Assembly: GCA_900756945.1 (NCBI GenBank)
Contig: CAAELZ010000071.1
Location: forward strand, 1-64,000
Source: an uncultured Collinsella sp.
Lineage (GTDB): Bacteria; Actinomycetota; Coriobacteriia; Coriobacteriales; Coriobacteriaceae
Length of the DNA stretch: 64,000 nucleotides
Reading direction: 5' to 3'
Within the stretch, counting starts at the first letter, position 1, and each line of letters opens with the position of its first letter. A program made the translations under genes and the position numbers. Under the pieces are notes generated by a model. The model was not told the origin of the DNA. It ran no database searches and saw nothing but the letters and a program-made list of their open reading frames with translations. Positions 34,830-47,493 of the stretch are shown here, piece after piece.

Positions 34830-35085
34830 GGCGGGCCTTTCCGAGTGCTGTTTTATTGGGGCATATTGTCGCACGTGACGAGCGCGGGCGGGTGCCGCGG
34901 CGCGTCAATTGTTTCGTCTCCGTCAAGTCTTTGGGCAGGAGCCACTTTTTCGCGGCACATCGACGCGAGTGCGATAAGATAGAACGCCATGTCTGGCTGC
35001 GCGGTTTACGCAGGCTGGGCAAATCTGTACGACGCCGCCCGGAACGACACGGGGCGGCACAGATCCATAAAGGAGGATCACTGGT

Positions 35086-36873
35086 ATGAGCCAGACCCGT
35101 CCCATCGATGAGCATTCCATGCACACCCGTACCTGCGGCGAGCTTCGCTTCGAGAACGTGGGCGAAGAGGTCACCCTCACCGGTTGGGTGAGCCGTCGCC
35201 GCGACCACGGCGGCCTTATCTTCTGCGACCTTCGCGACCGCGAGGGCATCACGCAGCTCACCTTCGACCCCGAGCACTCCGACGGCGATGCCTTTAAGAT
35301 CGCCGAGACCATGCGTCCCGAGTGGCCCATCAAGATTCACGGCGTCGTGCGCGCCCGAGGCGAGGAGACCACCAACACCAAGCTCGCGACCGGCGAGATC
35401 GAGGTCCTGACCGACCACGCCGAGGTGCTCAACACGTCCGTCACCCCGCCGTTCCAAATCGAGGACGGCATCGAGACCAGCGAGGACACCCGCCTGCGCT
35501 ATCGCTATCTGGACCTTCGTCGTCCCGAGATGATGGCCAACCTCAAGCTGCGCTCCGACTTTACCTTTGCCATTCGCGAGGCGCTGCACAACCGTGAGTT
35601 CATGGAGGTCGAGACGCCCTCCCTGTTCAAGTCTACGCCCGAGGGCGCCCGCGACTTCATCGTCCCCAGCCGCATCCAGCCGGGCAACTTCTACGCCCTG
35701 CCGCAGTCCCCGCAGCTCCTGAAGCAGCTGCTTATGGTCGGTGGCGTCGAGCGCTACTACCAGGTTGCCAAGTGCTTCCGCGACGAGGACTTGCGTGCCG
35801 ACCGTCAGCCCGAGTTCACCCAGGTCGATATCGAGATGTCCTTCGTGGACCAGAATGACGTCATGAGCGCGCTCGAAGAGGTCCTGGCCGATGCCTTCGG
35901 CCGCATGGGTGTCGAGATGCTCACGCCGCTGCGTCGCATGAACTACTGGGAGGCCATGGACACCTATGGCTCCGACAAGCCCGATACCCGCTATGGCATG
36001 CACTTGGTCGACCTGACCGACATCTTCGCCAACTCCAAGTTCAAGGTCTTTGCGACTGCCGCAAACGAGGAGGGCTCTGTCGTCAAGGCTATCAATGCCA
36101 AGGGCGCCGGTGCCTGGGCACGTGCCAAGATCGATAAGCTCGCCGGCGTGGCCTCCACGTTTGGCGCCAAGGGCCTGGCCTGGATCGCCTTCCGCGAGGA
36201 CGGCTCCATCAACAGCCCCATCGTCAAGTTCTTCTCGGACGAGGAGATGGCCGCTCTGCGCGAGCGCATGGACGTCGAGCCCGGCGACCTTGTGATGTTC
36301 GCCGCCGGCCCGCGCCTGCTCTCCGACGAGATCCTGGGCGGCATGCGTTCCCACATGGCCAACGCGCTCGAGATCAAGCGCGAGGGCCACGACTTCCTGT
36401 GGGTCGTCAACTTCCCGCTGTTCCACTGGGATGAGGACCGCAAGGCCTACGCTGCCGAGCACCAGCCCTTCACCCTGCCGACCGAGACCGACATCGCCAA
36501 GATCGAGGCCGACCCGCTGGCAGCCGGTTCGTGCACCTACGACTTTGTCATGGACGGCTTTGAGGCCGGCGGCGGCGGTATGCGTATCCACAACGCCGAG
36601 ATGCAGATGTCCATGCTCAAGCTCCTGGGCTTTACTGAGGAGCGTGCCGAGTCTCAGTTTGGCTTCCTCATGGAGGCGCTCAAGTTTGGTGCGCCCCCGA
36701 TGGGCGGTTTTGCTCTGGGCCTGGACCGCGTGTGCATGCTGCTCACCGGTTCCGACTCCATCCGCGACGTCATGGCGTTCCCCAAGACGGCCAGCGGCTC
36801 CGACCTCATGTCGGGCGCCCCGAGTGCCGTTAGCGGCGCCCAGCTCAAGGACGTTAGCCTGCGCCTGATGTAG
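35086..36873 (+). CDS. aspS: Aspartate--tRNA ligase
   Basis: 595 residues, AAAGGAGG upstream. Class II synthetase with an N-terminal OB-fold (TLTGWVSRRRDHGG), QSPQLLKQLLMVGG, motif 2 FRDEDLRADRQPEFTQVDIEM, the bacterial GAD insertion (about 290-420) and motif 3 GFALGLDRVCMLL. Full-length bacterial type. The leader has a GCCGCCC...GGGGCGGC hairpin near 35034-35060 and a -10-like TAAGAT at 34975-34980. No T-box motif is recognised. This organism type may charge tRNA-Asn indirectly; nothing here decides discriminating versus non-discriminating activity. Confidence 0.97.
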   Translation: MSQTRPIDEHSMHTRTCGELRFENVGEEVTLTGWVSRRRDHGGLIFCDLRDREGITQLTFDPEHSDGDAFKIAETMRPEWPIKIHGVVRARGEETTNTKLATGEIEVLTDHAEVLNTSVTPPFQIEDGIETSEDTRLRYRYLDLRRPEMMANLKLRSDFTFAIREALHNREFMEVETPSLFKSTPEGARDFIVPSRIQPGNFYALPQSPQLLKQLLMVGGVERYYQVAKCFRDEDLRADRQPEFTQVDIEMSFVDQNDVMSALEEVLADAFGRMGVEMLTPLRRMNYWEAMDTYGSDKPDTRYGMHLVDLTDIFANSKFKVFATAANEEGSVVKAINAKGAGAWARAKIDKLAGVASTFGAKGLAWIAFREDGSINSPIVKFFSDEEMAALRERMDVEPGDLVMFAAGPRLLSDEILGGMRSHMANALEIKREGHDFLWVVNFPLFHWDEDRKAYAAEHQPFTLPTETDIAKIEADPLAAGSCTYDFVMDGFEAGGGGMRIHNAEMQMSMLKLLGFTEERAESQFGFLMEALKFGAPPMGGFALGLDRVCMLLTGSDSIRDVMAFPKTASGSDLMSGAPSAVSGAQLKDVSLRLM

Positions 36874-36898
36874 GCGAGCGGCTACATATTGCCCGTAA

Positions 36899-36931
36899 CG
36901 AGGGAAGGACGCGCGCCTTCCCTCGTTTTTT
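36899..36931 (+). terminator. Intrinsic terminator of aspS
   Basis: CGAGGGAAGG / CCTTCCCTCG 10-bp perfect stem followed by TTTTTT. Confidence 0.9.
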
Positions 36932-36961
36932 ATGCGCCGAGGTTGTGGGGGCATGGGATGA

Positions 36962-37170
36962 CCGGGCGTCGCAGAAACTGCGACCCGGAATCTGCGTCCA
37001 GAACGGGTCGCGCTTTCCCAAAGGGGGTCCTCTGGGAAAGCGCGACCCAGAATTCGGCAAAAAATGGGGCACAGTTTCCGGTTGAGCGGTCTAACGGAAA
37101 CTGTGCCCCAGAATGAGCACTCAAAACGGGGCAGGCTTTCCGCAACAACTGTCTGGCGGAAAGCCTGTCC
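36962..37170. repeat. Array of four hairpins with a 61-62-bp period and covarying stems
   Basis: A short first hairpin (36962-36988) is followed by three longer ones: 37005-37020/37033-37048, 37066-37080/37095-37109 and 37128-37142/37157-37170, starting 61 and 62 bp apart. All three share TTTCC inside the left arm and loops of 12-14 nt. Stem bases differ between units but stay paired. Linkers follow roughly RGAATNNGC...AAAAY. The array fills the gap between convergent aspS and lacI-type genes. Confidence 0.85.
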
Positions 37171-37177
37171 TAGTTTC

Positions 37178-38194
37178 TTATAGCGAGTCTCTCTGGATTA
37201 GCTGCATGTGCATCACGGAGGTGGTGGGCTCGGCGCCCTTGATCATGTCGAGCGCAATGTTGGCGGCCATGTGGCCTTCTTCGCGCAGGGGCTGGCGGAC
37301 GGTCGTGAGCGCGGGGACGCAGCGCGCCGCAATCTCGTGATCGTCGAAGCCGACGACGGAAACGTCCGCCGGAACAGATAGGCCTGCCTCGTTGAGTGCG
37401 GTGATGACGCCAGCCGCGATACGGTCCGATCCGCAGAGCACGCCATCGAAAGCAATCTCGCGCGCGAGGATCTGGTGCATGGCCTGATAGCCGTCTCCGC
37501 TGTTCCAGCCGGTATAGATAACGTTTGCGCCTGGGAGGTCTTCGCCCAGGACGGTGCGGTAGCCGCGCAGGCGGTCGACAACAGCGGGGTTGTCTTGCGG
37601 TCCCAACACGGCGAAGATATCTTTGCGCCCGCGCTCTTTCATAGCGAGCGCTGCAAAGCGTCCGCCCTCTTCGTCGTCAGAGTAGACTGTCGAGAACACG
37701 TCGCGATAGGGGTGGCCCTCGAGCTGGCCGCACAACACGGTGGGTACGCCCAGCTCGCGCAGCACCTCGAGCAGCTCGCTGCCCTTGTAGGGGGAGACGT
37801 CGATCACGGCGTCGAACGAGCGGCGCTCAAAGTGCTCGCGTGCGCGGTTGCGCTCATGCGTAGAAGACGCCTGCAAGATAACGGGCAGATAGGACGACTC
37901 CGACAGTTCCTCGGTAATGCCGCTCAAAAACTCGCTATAGGTGGGGTCGCTGAAGAGTTCACTCAGGGGCTCGGTCACGAGCACGGCGATGATTTCCGTG
38001 CGCCCGACAGCGAGCGCTCGGCCACGAGCGTTGGGGACAAAATTGACTTTCTTGGCCGCCGCACGGACGCGCTTTTTGGTTTCCTCGCTAATGCGGGGCG
38101 AATCGTTGAGGGCGCGCGATGCCGTGGAGCGCGACACGCCGGCAGCTGCGGCAACCTCGGCAAGCGTAGGTGCGGTGCGAACTGGTTGGGTCAT
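37178..38194 (-). CDS. LacI-family repressor of the lactose genes
   Basis: 338 residues. The N-terminal HTH is TLAEVAAAAGVSRSTASRALNDSPRIS, followed by a hinge with FVPNARGRALAVGRT and a type-1 periplasmic-binding-protein effector domain ending in TTVRQPLREEGHMAANIALDMI. It is divergent from lacZ and is the obvious candidate to bind the three CAACCGGTTG operators at that promoter. CAGGAG precedes the ATG. The specific effector is unknown; allolactose or a galactoside is likely. A minus-strand -10-like TATAGT lies at 38261-38256. Confidence 0.92.
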   Translation of the reverse strand: MTQPVRTAPTLAEVAAAAGVSRSTASRALNDSPRISEETKKRVRAAAKKVNFVPNARGRALAVGRTEIIAVLVTEPLSELFSDPTYSEFLSGITEELSESSYLPVILQASSTHERNRAREHFERRSFDAVIDVSPYKGSELLEVLRELGVPTVLCGQLEGHPYRDVFSTVYSDDEEGGRFAALAMKERGRKDIFAVLGPQDNPAVVDRLRGYRTVLGEDLPGANVIYTGWNSGDGYQAMHQILAREIAFDGVLCGSDRIAAGVITALNEAGLSVPADVSVVGFDDHEIAARCVPALTTVRQPLREEGHMAANIALDMIKGAEPTTSVMHMQLIQRDSL

Positions 38195-38438
38195 GGCGTC
38201 TCCTGGAAAATGCGGTCGATGTTGTCACTGATACGGGCTGGTGCGGATACAGCTTACTATAGTGCACCTGAACAGCGTTCATGATATCCGGTGACAGGTG
38301 TCGTTTTGCAACCAAGCCGCAATCGAATACGTCTCGTGTGGGTGAGATATCAGCGGGCGTGGCGGTTGCCTACGAGCTTAAGAATGATGTTTTGCGCTGA
38401 GTTTCGATACTCAGGGTGACATAAGTGAGGCGGTTGTA

Positions 38439-38448
38439 CAACCGGTTG
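38439..38448. promoter_or_regulatory. lac operator O1 (CAACCGGTTG)
   Basis: Perfect palindrome CAACCGGTTG in context TGTACAACCGGTTGCACC, 45 bp upstream of O2. Confidence 0.8.
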
Positions 38449-38450
38449 CA

Positions 38451-38478
38451 CCGTTAATCCGGCAGAATCGACCGTTCA
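38451..38478 (+). promoter_or_regulatory. 21-bp-period CCGTT direct repeat, lacZ promoter
   Basis: CCGTTAA (38451-38457) and CCGTTCA (38472-38478) start exactly 21 bp apart. The second lies in GAATCGACCGTTCA, nearly identical to the uxaC promoter. It ends 12 bp before the -35. Confidence 0.6.
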
Positions 38479-38483
38479 GCGGA

Positions 38484-38493
38484 CAACCGGTTG
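38484..38493. promoter_or_regulatory. lac operator O2 (CAACCGGTTG), overlaps -35
   Basis: Same 10-bp palindrome, in context GACAACCGGTTGCACAG. The -35 TTGCAC begins inside it. Confidence 0.85.
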
Positions 38494-38520
38494 CACAGGG
38501 TTTTGCATCGCTCGTAAGAT
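38491..38520 (+). promoter_or_regulatory. lacZ promoter
   Basis: TTGCAC (38491-38496), an 18-bp spacer and TAAGAT (38515-38520). O2 covers the -35 and O3 covers the start-site region, a standard repression layout. Confidence 0.65.
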
Positions 38521-38525
38521 AAGGA

Positions 38526-38535
38526 CAACCGGTTG
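38526..38535. promoter_or_regulatory. lac operator O3 (CAACCGGTTG), at the start site
   Basis: Third copy, centred 42 bp (about four helical turns) from O2, in context GACAACCGGTTGCACAAG. The rest of 38195-38570 contains the regulator's own promoter region. Confidence 0.85.
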
Positions 38536-38555
38536 CACAAGAATCACTACGATGA

Positions 38556-41579
<3,024 letters not shown>

Positions 41580-41582
41580 GTC

Positions 41583-42038
41583 ATGCATGTCTTTAACTCG
41601 CGCGCCGATTTCGACGCTCAGATGAAGTCTGTCAAGAAGTGGATGCGTACCGGTCAGGCGCTCGACGGCGTTTCTGAACTGCAGCACGATGTGGCGTACT
41701 CCATCGGCGACTCGTTGGTGTACTGGTGGGTGAACGCCCACGAGGCAGTTACCGCCGATCTGGTCGGTCACCGGCGCTACCATGCCGTGCTCGCCCCGCT
41801 CGACGGCGACCTGACTGTCGAGGTGGCTTCCAAGACGGATCTTACCCGCACGCGCGCCTACAGCGATATCGACGATCGCGAGCGCTTTGAGGGTACGGGG
41901 GAGACCGTGACGATTCCCGCCGGCGGCGTTGCCGTCGTCGAGATCGACGAGGCCTACCGTGTCGTGGCCGATGCCGCGGATCCCCGCGTCGTGGTACTGC
42001 ACGTGACGGTTGAAGGTTATTCCTTCCCCAACAAGTAG
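41583..42038 (+). CDS. EbgC-like beta-galactosidase small subunit (YhcH/YjgK/YiaL family)
   Basis: 151 residues, starting 3 nt after lacZ, so co-translated. It has the DUF386 cupin fold, recognisable from VFNSRADFDAQM, the central VGHRRYHAVLAPLDGDL, and AVVEIDEAYRVV near the end. In E. coli the EbgC subunit is needed for full activity of the EbgA galactosidase; the same role is inferred here. Stand-alone family members act on sialic acid, but the lacZ neighbour argues against that. Confidence 0.88.
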   Translation: MHVFNSRADFDAQMKSVKKWMRTGQALDGVSELQHDVAYSIGDSLVYWWVNAHEAVTADLVGHRRYHAVLAPLDGDLTVEVASKTDLTRTRAYSDIDDRERFEGTGETVTIPAGGVAVVEIDEAYRVVADAADPRVVVLHVTVEGYSFPNK

Positions 42039-42071
42039 TATTCGTCCGTTTGGACGTTTGCTTCGCGCCGT

Positions 42072-42115
42072 TAAGGGGGATGGCTTTGTTGACTCCCTTT
42101 TCCCCATTCCCCTTA
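42072..42115. terminator. Hairpin after the lactose operon
   Basis: TAAGGGGGATGG (42072-42083) pairs with CCATTCCCCTTA (42104-42115), 12 bp with one G-T, loop of 20 nt. No T-run. Probable 3' end or barrier between lac and the permease gene. Confidence 0.5.
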
Positions 42116-42179
42116 GCAGGTGCGCCGTCCACGATTGCGCTTGCAGTCCGGACGGTTTTAGATGAGATATAACGGATGA

Positions 42180-43655
<1,476 letters not shown>

Positions 43656-43702
43656 CGGCTAGGATTAATCTACGGCTGTGGAATAAATCGATTCCCTTTC
43701 CT

Positions 43703-43731
43703 AAGGAGGGGCCTTACGAGGCCCCCCTTTG
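43703..43731 (+). terminator. Intrinsic terminator of the permease gene
   Basis: AAGGAGGGGCCT-TACG-AGGCCCCCCTT, one mismatch, followed by TGTGTTTT. Confidence 0.75.
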
Positions 43732-43756
43732 TGTTTTGGGGCATGGTTTTGGACCC

Positions 43757-43978
43757 CGTGGTCAAAAAATGCCAAATATGAGTACTGTTGCAAAAGAGGT
43801 GTCATATTATTCGGCCTGTTCTGAGCAAAAACGGGCTCAAAATCAATTTATATAACCCCCTTTAAAGGGCGTTTGACGGCTTTCAACCTCTTCGAATCGC
43901 TCAAAGTAGGCAATTTGCTCTCGATTTTGCTGCTACTAAATTGGTGACAGTACTCATATTTGCCACTTTTTGCCCACG
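43757..43978. repeat. 222-bp MITE-like element with 32-bp terminal inverted repeats
   Basis: Left end 43757-43788 and right end 43947-43978 match at 29 of 32 positions as inverted repeats, and the inner part AATATGAGTACTGT is perfect. The 158-nt interior is clearly richer in A/T than the flanks and has no coding potential. No clear target duplication. It fills most of the 419-nt gap before the HPr gene; a -10-like TACAAT for that gene is at 44015-44020. Confidence 0.75.
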
Positions 43979-44074
43979 AGGTGTTCAGAGGAGCTCTCGA
44001 CAAGCATCTAACGCTACAATAACTACCACGTGGCTGGGTTTGCCGGCCGAATGTGCGATGCCGTGGGAGGGGAC

Positions 44075-44323
44075 ATGGTCGAGTTTACAAAGACGATTAA
44101 AGATCCGTTGGGACTGCATGCCCGCCCGGTTGCGCTGCTCTATGACATTATTGCCAAGCATCGTAGCAACGTATCGGTCAGCATCGGCGATCGCCATACC
44201 GACGGCCGCGATGTAATGGGGCTCATGGCTCTCTACGGCGAGTGCGGCGAGGACATCATCTTCCGCATTTCGGGCGTAGACGAGGCCTCGTGTGTCACGT
44301 CGATCAGAAACCTCTCGCTCTAA
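44075..44323 (+). CDS. HPr-family phosphocarrier with Asp at position 46
   Basis: 82 residues from ATG 44075, with GGGAGGGG upstream. HPr carries phosphate from enzyme I to PTS EIIA components via His15, present in DPLGLHARPVALL. Without gaps the regulatory site aligns as DGRDVMGLMAL against the Bacillus LKSIMGVMSL, so residue 46 is Asp instead of Ser. HPr kinase could not phosphorylate it, and Asp might mimic P-Ser. No ptsI or EII gene is adjacent. It is followed by its own terminator. Confidence 0.93.
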   Translation: MVEFTKTIKDPLGLHARPVALLYDIIAKHRSNVSVSIGDRHTDGRDVMGLMALYGECGEDIIFRISGVDEASCVTSIRNLSL

Positions 44324-44332
44324 GCATGACAG

Positions 44333-44368
44333 GGCGCGGCAAAGGACAGCTCTTTGCCGCGCCTTTTT
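44333..44368 (+). terminator. Intrinsic terminator of the HPr gene
   Basis: GGCGCGGCAAAG / CTTTGCCGCGCC, 12 bp perfect, followed by TTTTT. Confidence 0.92.
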
Positions 44369-44415
44369 GTTTCGTATAGGAAACTTTTTCGGAATCTAAA
44401 TGGGGACCCTTTCCA

Positions 44416-44469
44416 AAAAGTTAACCACGTGCTAGTTTACTAAAGCGAACATAGATGTGGTTAACTTTT
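44416..44469. promoter_or_regulatory. Long inverted repeat before the feo genes (candidate iron operator)
   Basis: AAAAGTTAACCAC (44416-44428) and GTGGTTAACTTTT (44457-44469), 13-bp perfect arms 28 bp apart, each containing GTTAAC. A further AACTTTTT/AAAAAGTT pairing lies just upstream. The position, 43 nt before feoA, suggests a metal-responsive regulator site. Confidence 0.55.
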
Positions 44470-44511
44470 ACCGCGTCGATGTTGAGGACGAACTGACGTT
44501 AGGAGCCACTC

Positions 44512-44754
44512 ATGTCTTGCGGACCGCAGATGCCGGCAATGCCGCTTTCGATGGTAAAAGCGGGCGAAACCGTGCGCGTGTCTCGTGTAAAGGGCAATGA
44601 GGATATGAAGCACCACCTCAAGGACCTCGGCTTTGTCGAGGGCAGCGAAATTCACGTGGTGAGCTCGAGTGGCGCCAATATCATCGTCACGGTGCTGGGC
44701 GCACGCTTTGGTATCGATTCCAAGGTTGCCATGCACATCATGACCGTCAGTTAG
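44512..44754 (+). CDS. feoA: FeoA-family ferrous iron transport protein
   Basis: 80 residues, SH3-like FeoA fold. VKAGETVRVSRVKGNEDMKHHLKDLGFVEGSEIHVV matches the family pattern of a shortened barrel with the conserved LxDLGF-x-G. It assists FeoB at the inner membrane face. AGGAG precedes the ATG. It is the first of two consecutive feoA paralogs, 37 nt apart. Confidence 0.88.
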   Translation: MSCGPQMPAMPLSMVKAGETVRVSRVKGNEDMKHHLKDLGFVEGSEIHVVSSSGANIIVTVLGARFGIDSKVAMHIMTVS

Positions 44755-44791
44755 TCCGCAGCATTTAAAAAACCGAAAGGGGGACAAGTAA

Positions 44792-45013
44792 ATGAAGACG
44801 TTGGGTGACGTTAAGGTGGGCGAGAGCTCCACCATCGTCAAGCTTCACGGTGAGGGTGCGCTTCGCCGCCACCTTATGGACCTGGGGCTCATCAAGGGCA
44901 CTTCGTTCAAGGTCGTAAAGGTTGCACCGCTCGGAGATCCGGTCGAGATCAACGTGCGTGGCTACGAGCTCTCCATCCGCAAGGAGGAGGCTGCCGTCGT
45001 CGAGGTCCAGTAA
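44792..45013 (+). CDS. feoA: Second FeoA-family protein
   Basis: 73 residues: VKVGESSTIVKLHGEGALRRHLMDLGLIKGTSFKVVKV and VEINVRGYELSIRKEEA are standard FeoA features, including the L-R-x-x-E-A-like end. AAAGGGGG precedes the ATG. Double feoA before feoB is common in Firmicutes and Actinobacteria with cytosolic FeoA partners. Confidence 0.92.
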   Translation: MKTLGDVKVGESSTIVKLHGEGALRRHLMDLGLIKGTSFKVVKVAPLGDPVEINVRGYELSIRKEEAAVVEVQ

Positions 45014-45041
45014 GGGCCGGCGGCACATATTTCTGCAGATA

Positions 45042-45061
45042 AAGTTAGGTTTTTCTAACTT
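45042..45061. promoter_or_regulatory. Candidate DtxR-type operator between feoA and feoB
   Basis: AAGTTAG-GTTTTT-CTAACTT, 7-bp perfect arms around 6 bp, similar in form to DtxR/MntR-family boxes (TTAGGTTAGCCTAA). It lies 75 nt upstream of feoB within a 123-nt gap, so feoB may have its own regulated promoter. Confidence 0.5.
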
Positions 45062-45136
45062 AATGCAGCATCTTTGAAGCACATTATCCAGCCTGCGCGG
45101 AGAAAGCAGCGCGGGCACACAAGGAAGAAGGATTGA

Positions 45137-47464
45137 ATGGCGGATTCTCAGATCCATGTCGCGCTGGCGGGTAACCCCAACTGCGGCAAGACCACGCTTT
45201 TCAACCTGATCACCGGCGCCAACGGCTACGTTGGCAACTGGCCCGGCGTCACGGTTGAGAAAAAGGAAGCCAAGCTCCTAAGCGACAAGAACGTCACGAT
45301 TACGGACCTCCCCGGCATCTACTCGCTTTCCCCCTACAGCCCCGAGGAGCAGTGCTCGCGCGACTACCTCATGAGCGGCGAGCCCGATGTGGTCGTCCAG
45401 GTGGTCGATGCCACCAACCTGGAGCGCAACCTGTACCTGGCGCTTCAGGTCATTGAGACCGGTCTGCCCGTGGTCGTGGCCCTCAACATGGCCGACTTGG
45501 TCGAGAAGAACGGCGATAAGATCGACACGGACAAGCTCTCCAAGAAGCTCGGCTGCCCGGTCATGATGATCTCGGCTCTTAAGAACAAGGGCATCACGGA
45601 GCTGTTCGAGCAGGTCAAGAAGTCCGCTGCTTCCAAGGGCCAGGTGCCGGAGCACAAGTTCGATTCCTCTATCGAGGACGTTCTGGACCACATCGAGAAC
45701 AACCTGCCGGCGAGTGTTCCCGCCAACAAGCGTCGCTACTACGCCGTCAAGCTGTTCGAGCGCGATGCGGACGCCTGCAAGCTCATCAACCTCACCAAGG
45801 AGAAGGCCGCTCGCGTCGAGCAGCTGGTCGCCCAGTGCGAGCAGGATTGCGACGACGACGCCGAGTCCATCATCACCGGCGAGCGCTATGGCGTGATTGC
45901 CCACATTATCGACGAGTGCATGACCAAGGCTCCGGCCAAGATGAGCACCTCCGAGAAGATCGACCGCGTGGTTACCAACCGTATCCTGGGCCTGCCGATC
46001 TTTGTGGTCATCATGTTCTGCGTGTACTACATCGCCGTTTCCACCCTGGGCGGCACGGTGACCGACTTCACCAACGACCAGCTCTTCGGCACCGACGGCT
46101 GGTACGTGCTCGGTCAGGGTCGCGACGCCTATGACGCAGCTGTTGAGGCTGCGGGCGACAACGCCGACTCGGTCGACCCGGCACAGTACGGCCCCTATGT
46201 CCCGGGTATCACCACCGCGGTGCATGACGCTCTCGTGGCGGGCGGTACCGAGGACGGTGGCCTCGTCGATTCGCTGGTCTGCGACGGCATCGTGGCTGGC
46301 ATCGGCGCCATCATGGGCTTCGTCCCGCAGATGTTCCTGCTCTTTGTGATGCTGTCTTTCTTGGAGGACTGCGGTTACATGGCCCGCGTCGCCTTCATCA
46401 TGGACCGCGTGTTCCGCCGCTTTGGCCTGTCCGGTAAGTCCTTTATCCCCATGCTCGTGTCCTCGGGCTGCGGCGTCCCTGGCGTCATGGCTACCAAGAC
46501 CATCGAGAACGAGAAGGACCGCCGCATGACGGTTATGACCACCACGTTCATCCCTTGCGGCGCCAAGCTGCCGATCATCGCCCTGCTTATGGGTTCCATC
46601 ATTGGCGACTCTTCTACCACCGCTGTGTGGATCAGCCCGCTCTTCTACTTCCTGGGCGTCTTTGCCGTCATTGCCTCGGGCCTCATGCTCAAGAAGACCA
46701 AGCTCTTCGCCGGCCGCCCGACGCCGTTTGTTATGGAGCTTCCTGCCTACCACTTCCCGGCGATCCGCTCTTGGGCGCTGCACGTGTGGGAGCGCTGCTT
46801 CGCCTTTATCAAGAAGGCCGGCACGGTCATCTTTGCGTCCACCGTCGTCGTTTGGTTCCTCTCCAACTTTGGTAGCTACAACGGCGCCTTTGGCTACCTG
46901 CCTTCCATGGAGGGCATCCCCGAGGAGTTCATGGATTACTCCGTGCTTGCCATGTTCGGCAACCTGGTCGCTTGGATCTTCGCCCCGCTCGGCTTTAGCA
47001 CCTGGCAGGCCACCGCACTGACCGTCTCGGGCCTCGTTGCCAAGGAGAACGTTGTCGCCACCGCCGGCTCGCTGCTCTCCGTTGCCGACGCCGGCGAGAC
47101 CGACCCGAGCCTGTGGACCGCGTTTGCGGCTATGTTCCCGACCATGGGTGCTTGCGTCGCCTTTGGTGCCTTCAACCTGCTGTGCGCTCCGTGCTTTGCC
47201 GCTATCGGCACCATCCGTAACCAGATGAACTCCGGTAAGTGGACCGCGATTGCCATCGGCTACGAGTGTGCCTTTGCTTGGGTCATCGGCCTGTTCATCA
47301 ACCAGTTCTATAACCTGCTTGTTCTTGGGCAGTTTGGCATCTGGACGGTTGTGGCAATCGTGCTGCTGGCTGCGATGCTCTTCCAGATCTTCCGTCCCAT
47401 GCCCAAGCACGCATGGACCGACGAGGACGAGACCAACACTGCTTCCGCCGCAGTTTCCGCTTAA
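45137..47464 (+). CDS. feoB: Ferrous iron transporter FeoB
   Basis: 775 residues. The N-terminal G domain has G1 GNPNCGKTTLF (12-22), Thr in WPGVTVEKK, G3 DLPGIYSLSPYS and G4 ALNMAD. A helical GDI domain follows, then a membrane part with two Gate repeats (MVSSGCGVPGVMATKT and CGAKLPIIALL; later GLVAKENVVAT and ASVGAFNLLCAPC-like segments). It imports Fe(II), probably the main route under anoxic gut conditions. A long loop (about 320-370) after the first helix is acidic. GGAAGAAGG precedes the ATG. Confidence 0.97.
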   Translation: MADSQIHVALAGNPNCGKTTLFNLITGANGYVGNWPGVTVEKKEAKLLSDKNVTITDLPGIYSLSPYSPEEQCSRDYLMSGEPDVVVQVVDATNLERNLYLALQVIETGLPVVVALNMADLVEKNGDKIDTDKLSKKLGCPVMMISALKNKGITELFEQVKKSAASKGQVPEHKFDSSIEDVLDHIENNLPASVPANKRRYYAVKLFERDADACKLINLTKEKAARVEQLVAQCEQDCDDDAESIITGERYGVIAHIIDECMTKAPAKMSTSEKIDRVVTNRILGLPIFVVIMFCVYYIAVSTLGGTVTDFTNDQLFGTDGWYVLGQGRDAYDAAVEAAGDNADSVDPAQYGPYVPGITTAVHDALVAGGTEDGGLVDSLVCDGIVAGIGAIMGFVPQMFLLFVMLSFLEDCGYMARVAFIMDRVFRRFGLSGKSFIPMLVSSGCGVPGVMATKTIENEKDRRMTVMTTTFIPCGAKLPIIALLMGSIIGDSSTTAVWISPLFYFLGVFAVIASGLMLKKTKLFAGRPTPFVMELPAYHFPAIRSWALHVWERCFAFIKKAGTVIFASTVVVWFLSNFGSYNGAFGYLPSMEGIPEEFMDYSVLAMFGNLVAWIFAPLGFSTWQATALTVSGLVAKENVVATAGSLLSVADAGETDPSLWTAFAAMFPTMGACVAFGAFNLLCAPCFAAIGTIRNQMNSGKWTAIAIGYECAFAWVIGLFINQFYNLLVLGQFGIWTVVAIVLLAAMLFQIFRPMPKHAWTDEDETNTASAAVSA

Positions 47465-47493
47465 GTCCAAATAAGGATTAGCCCCTTTCCACG

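Noticed and set aside
36962..37170. Regularly spaced repeats that could suggest a small CRISPR array
   Set aside because: Each unit is a hairpin with variable sequence; no constant direct repeat, no spacers of even length, no cas genes.
42046..42072. CCGTT pair before the APC permease as another member of the 21-bp repeat set
   Set aside because: The spacing is 22 bp, the second copy lacks the CA that follows CCGTT in the others, and no promoter is aligned with it.
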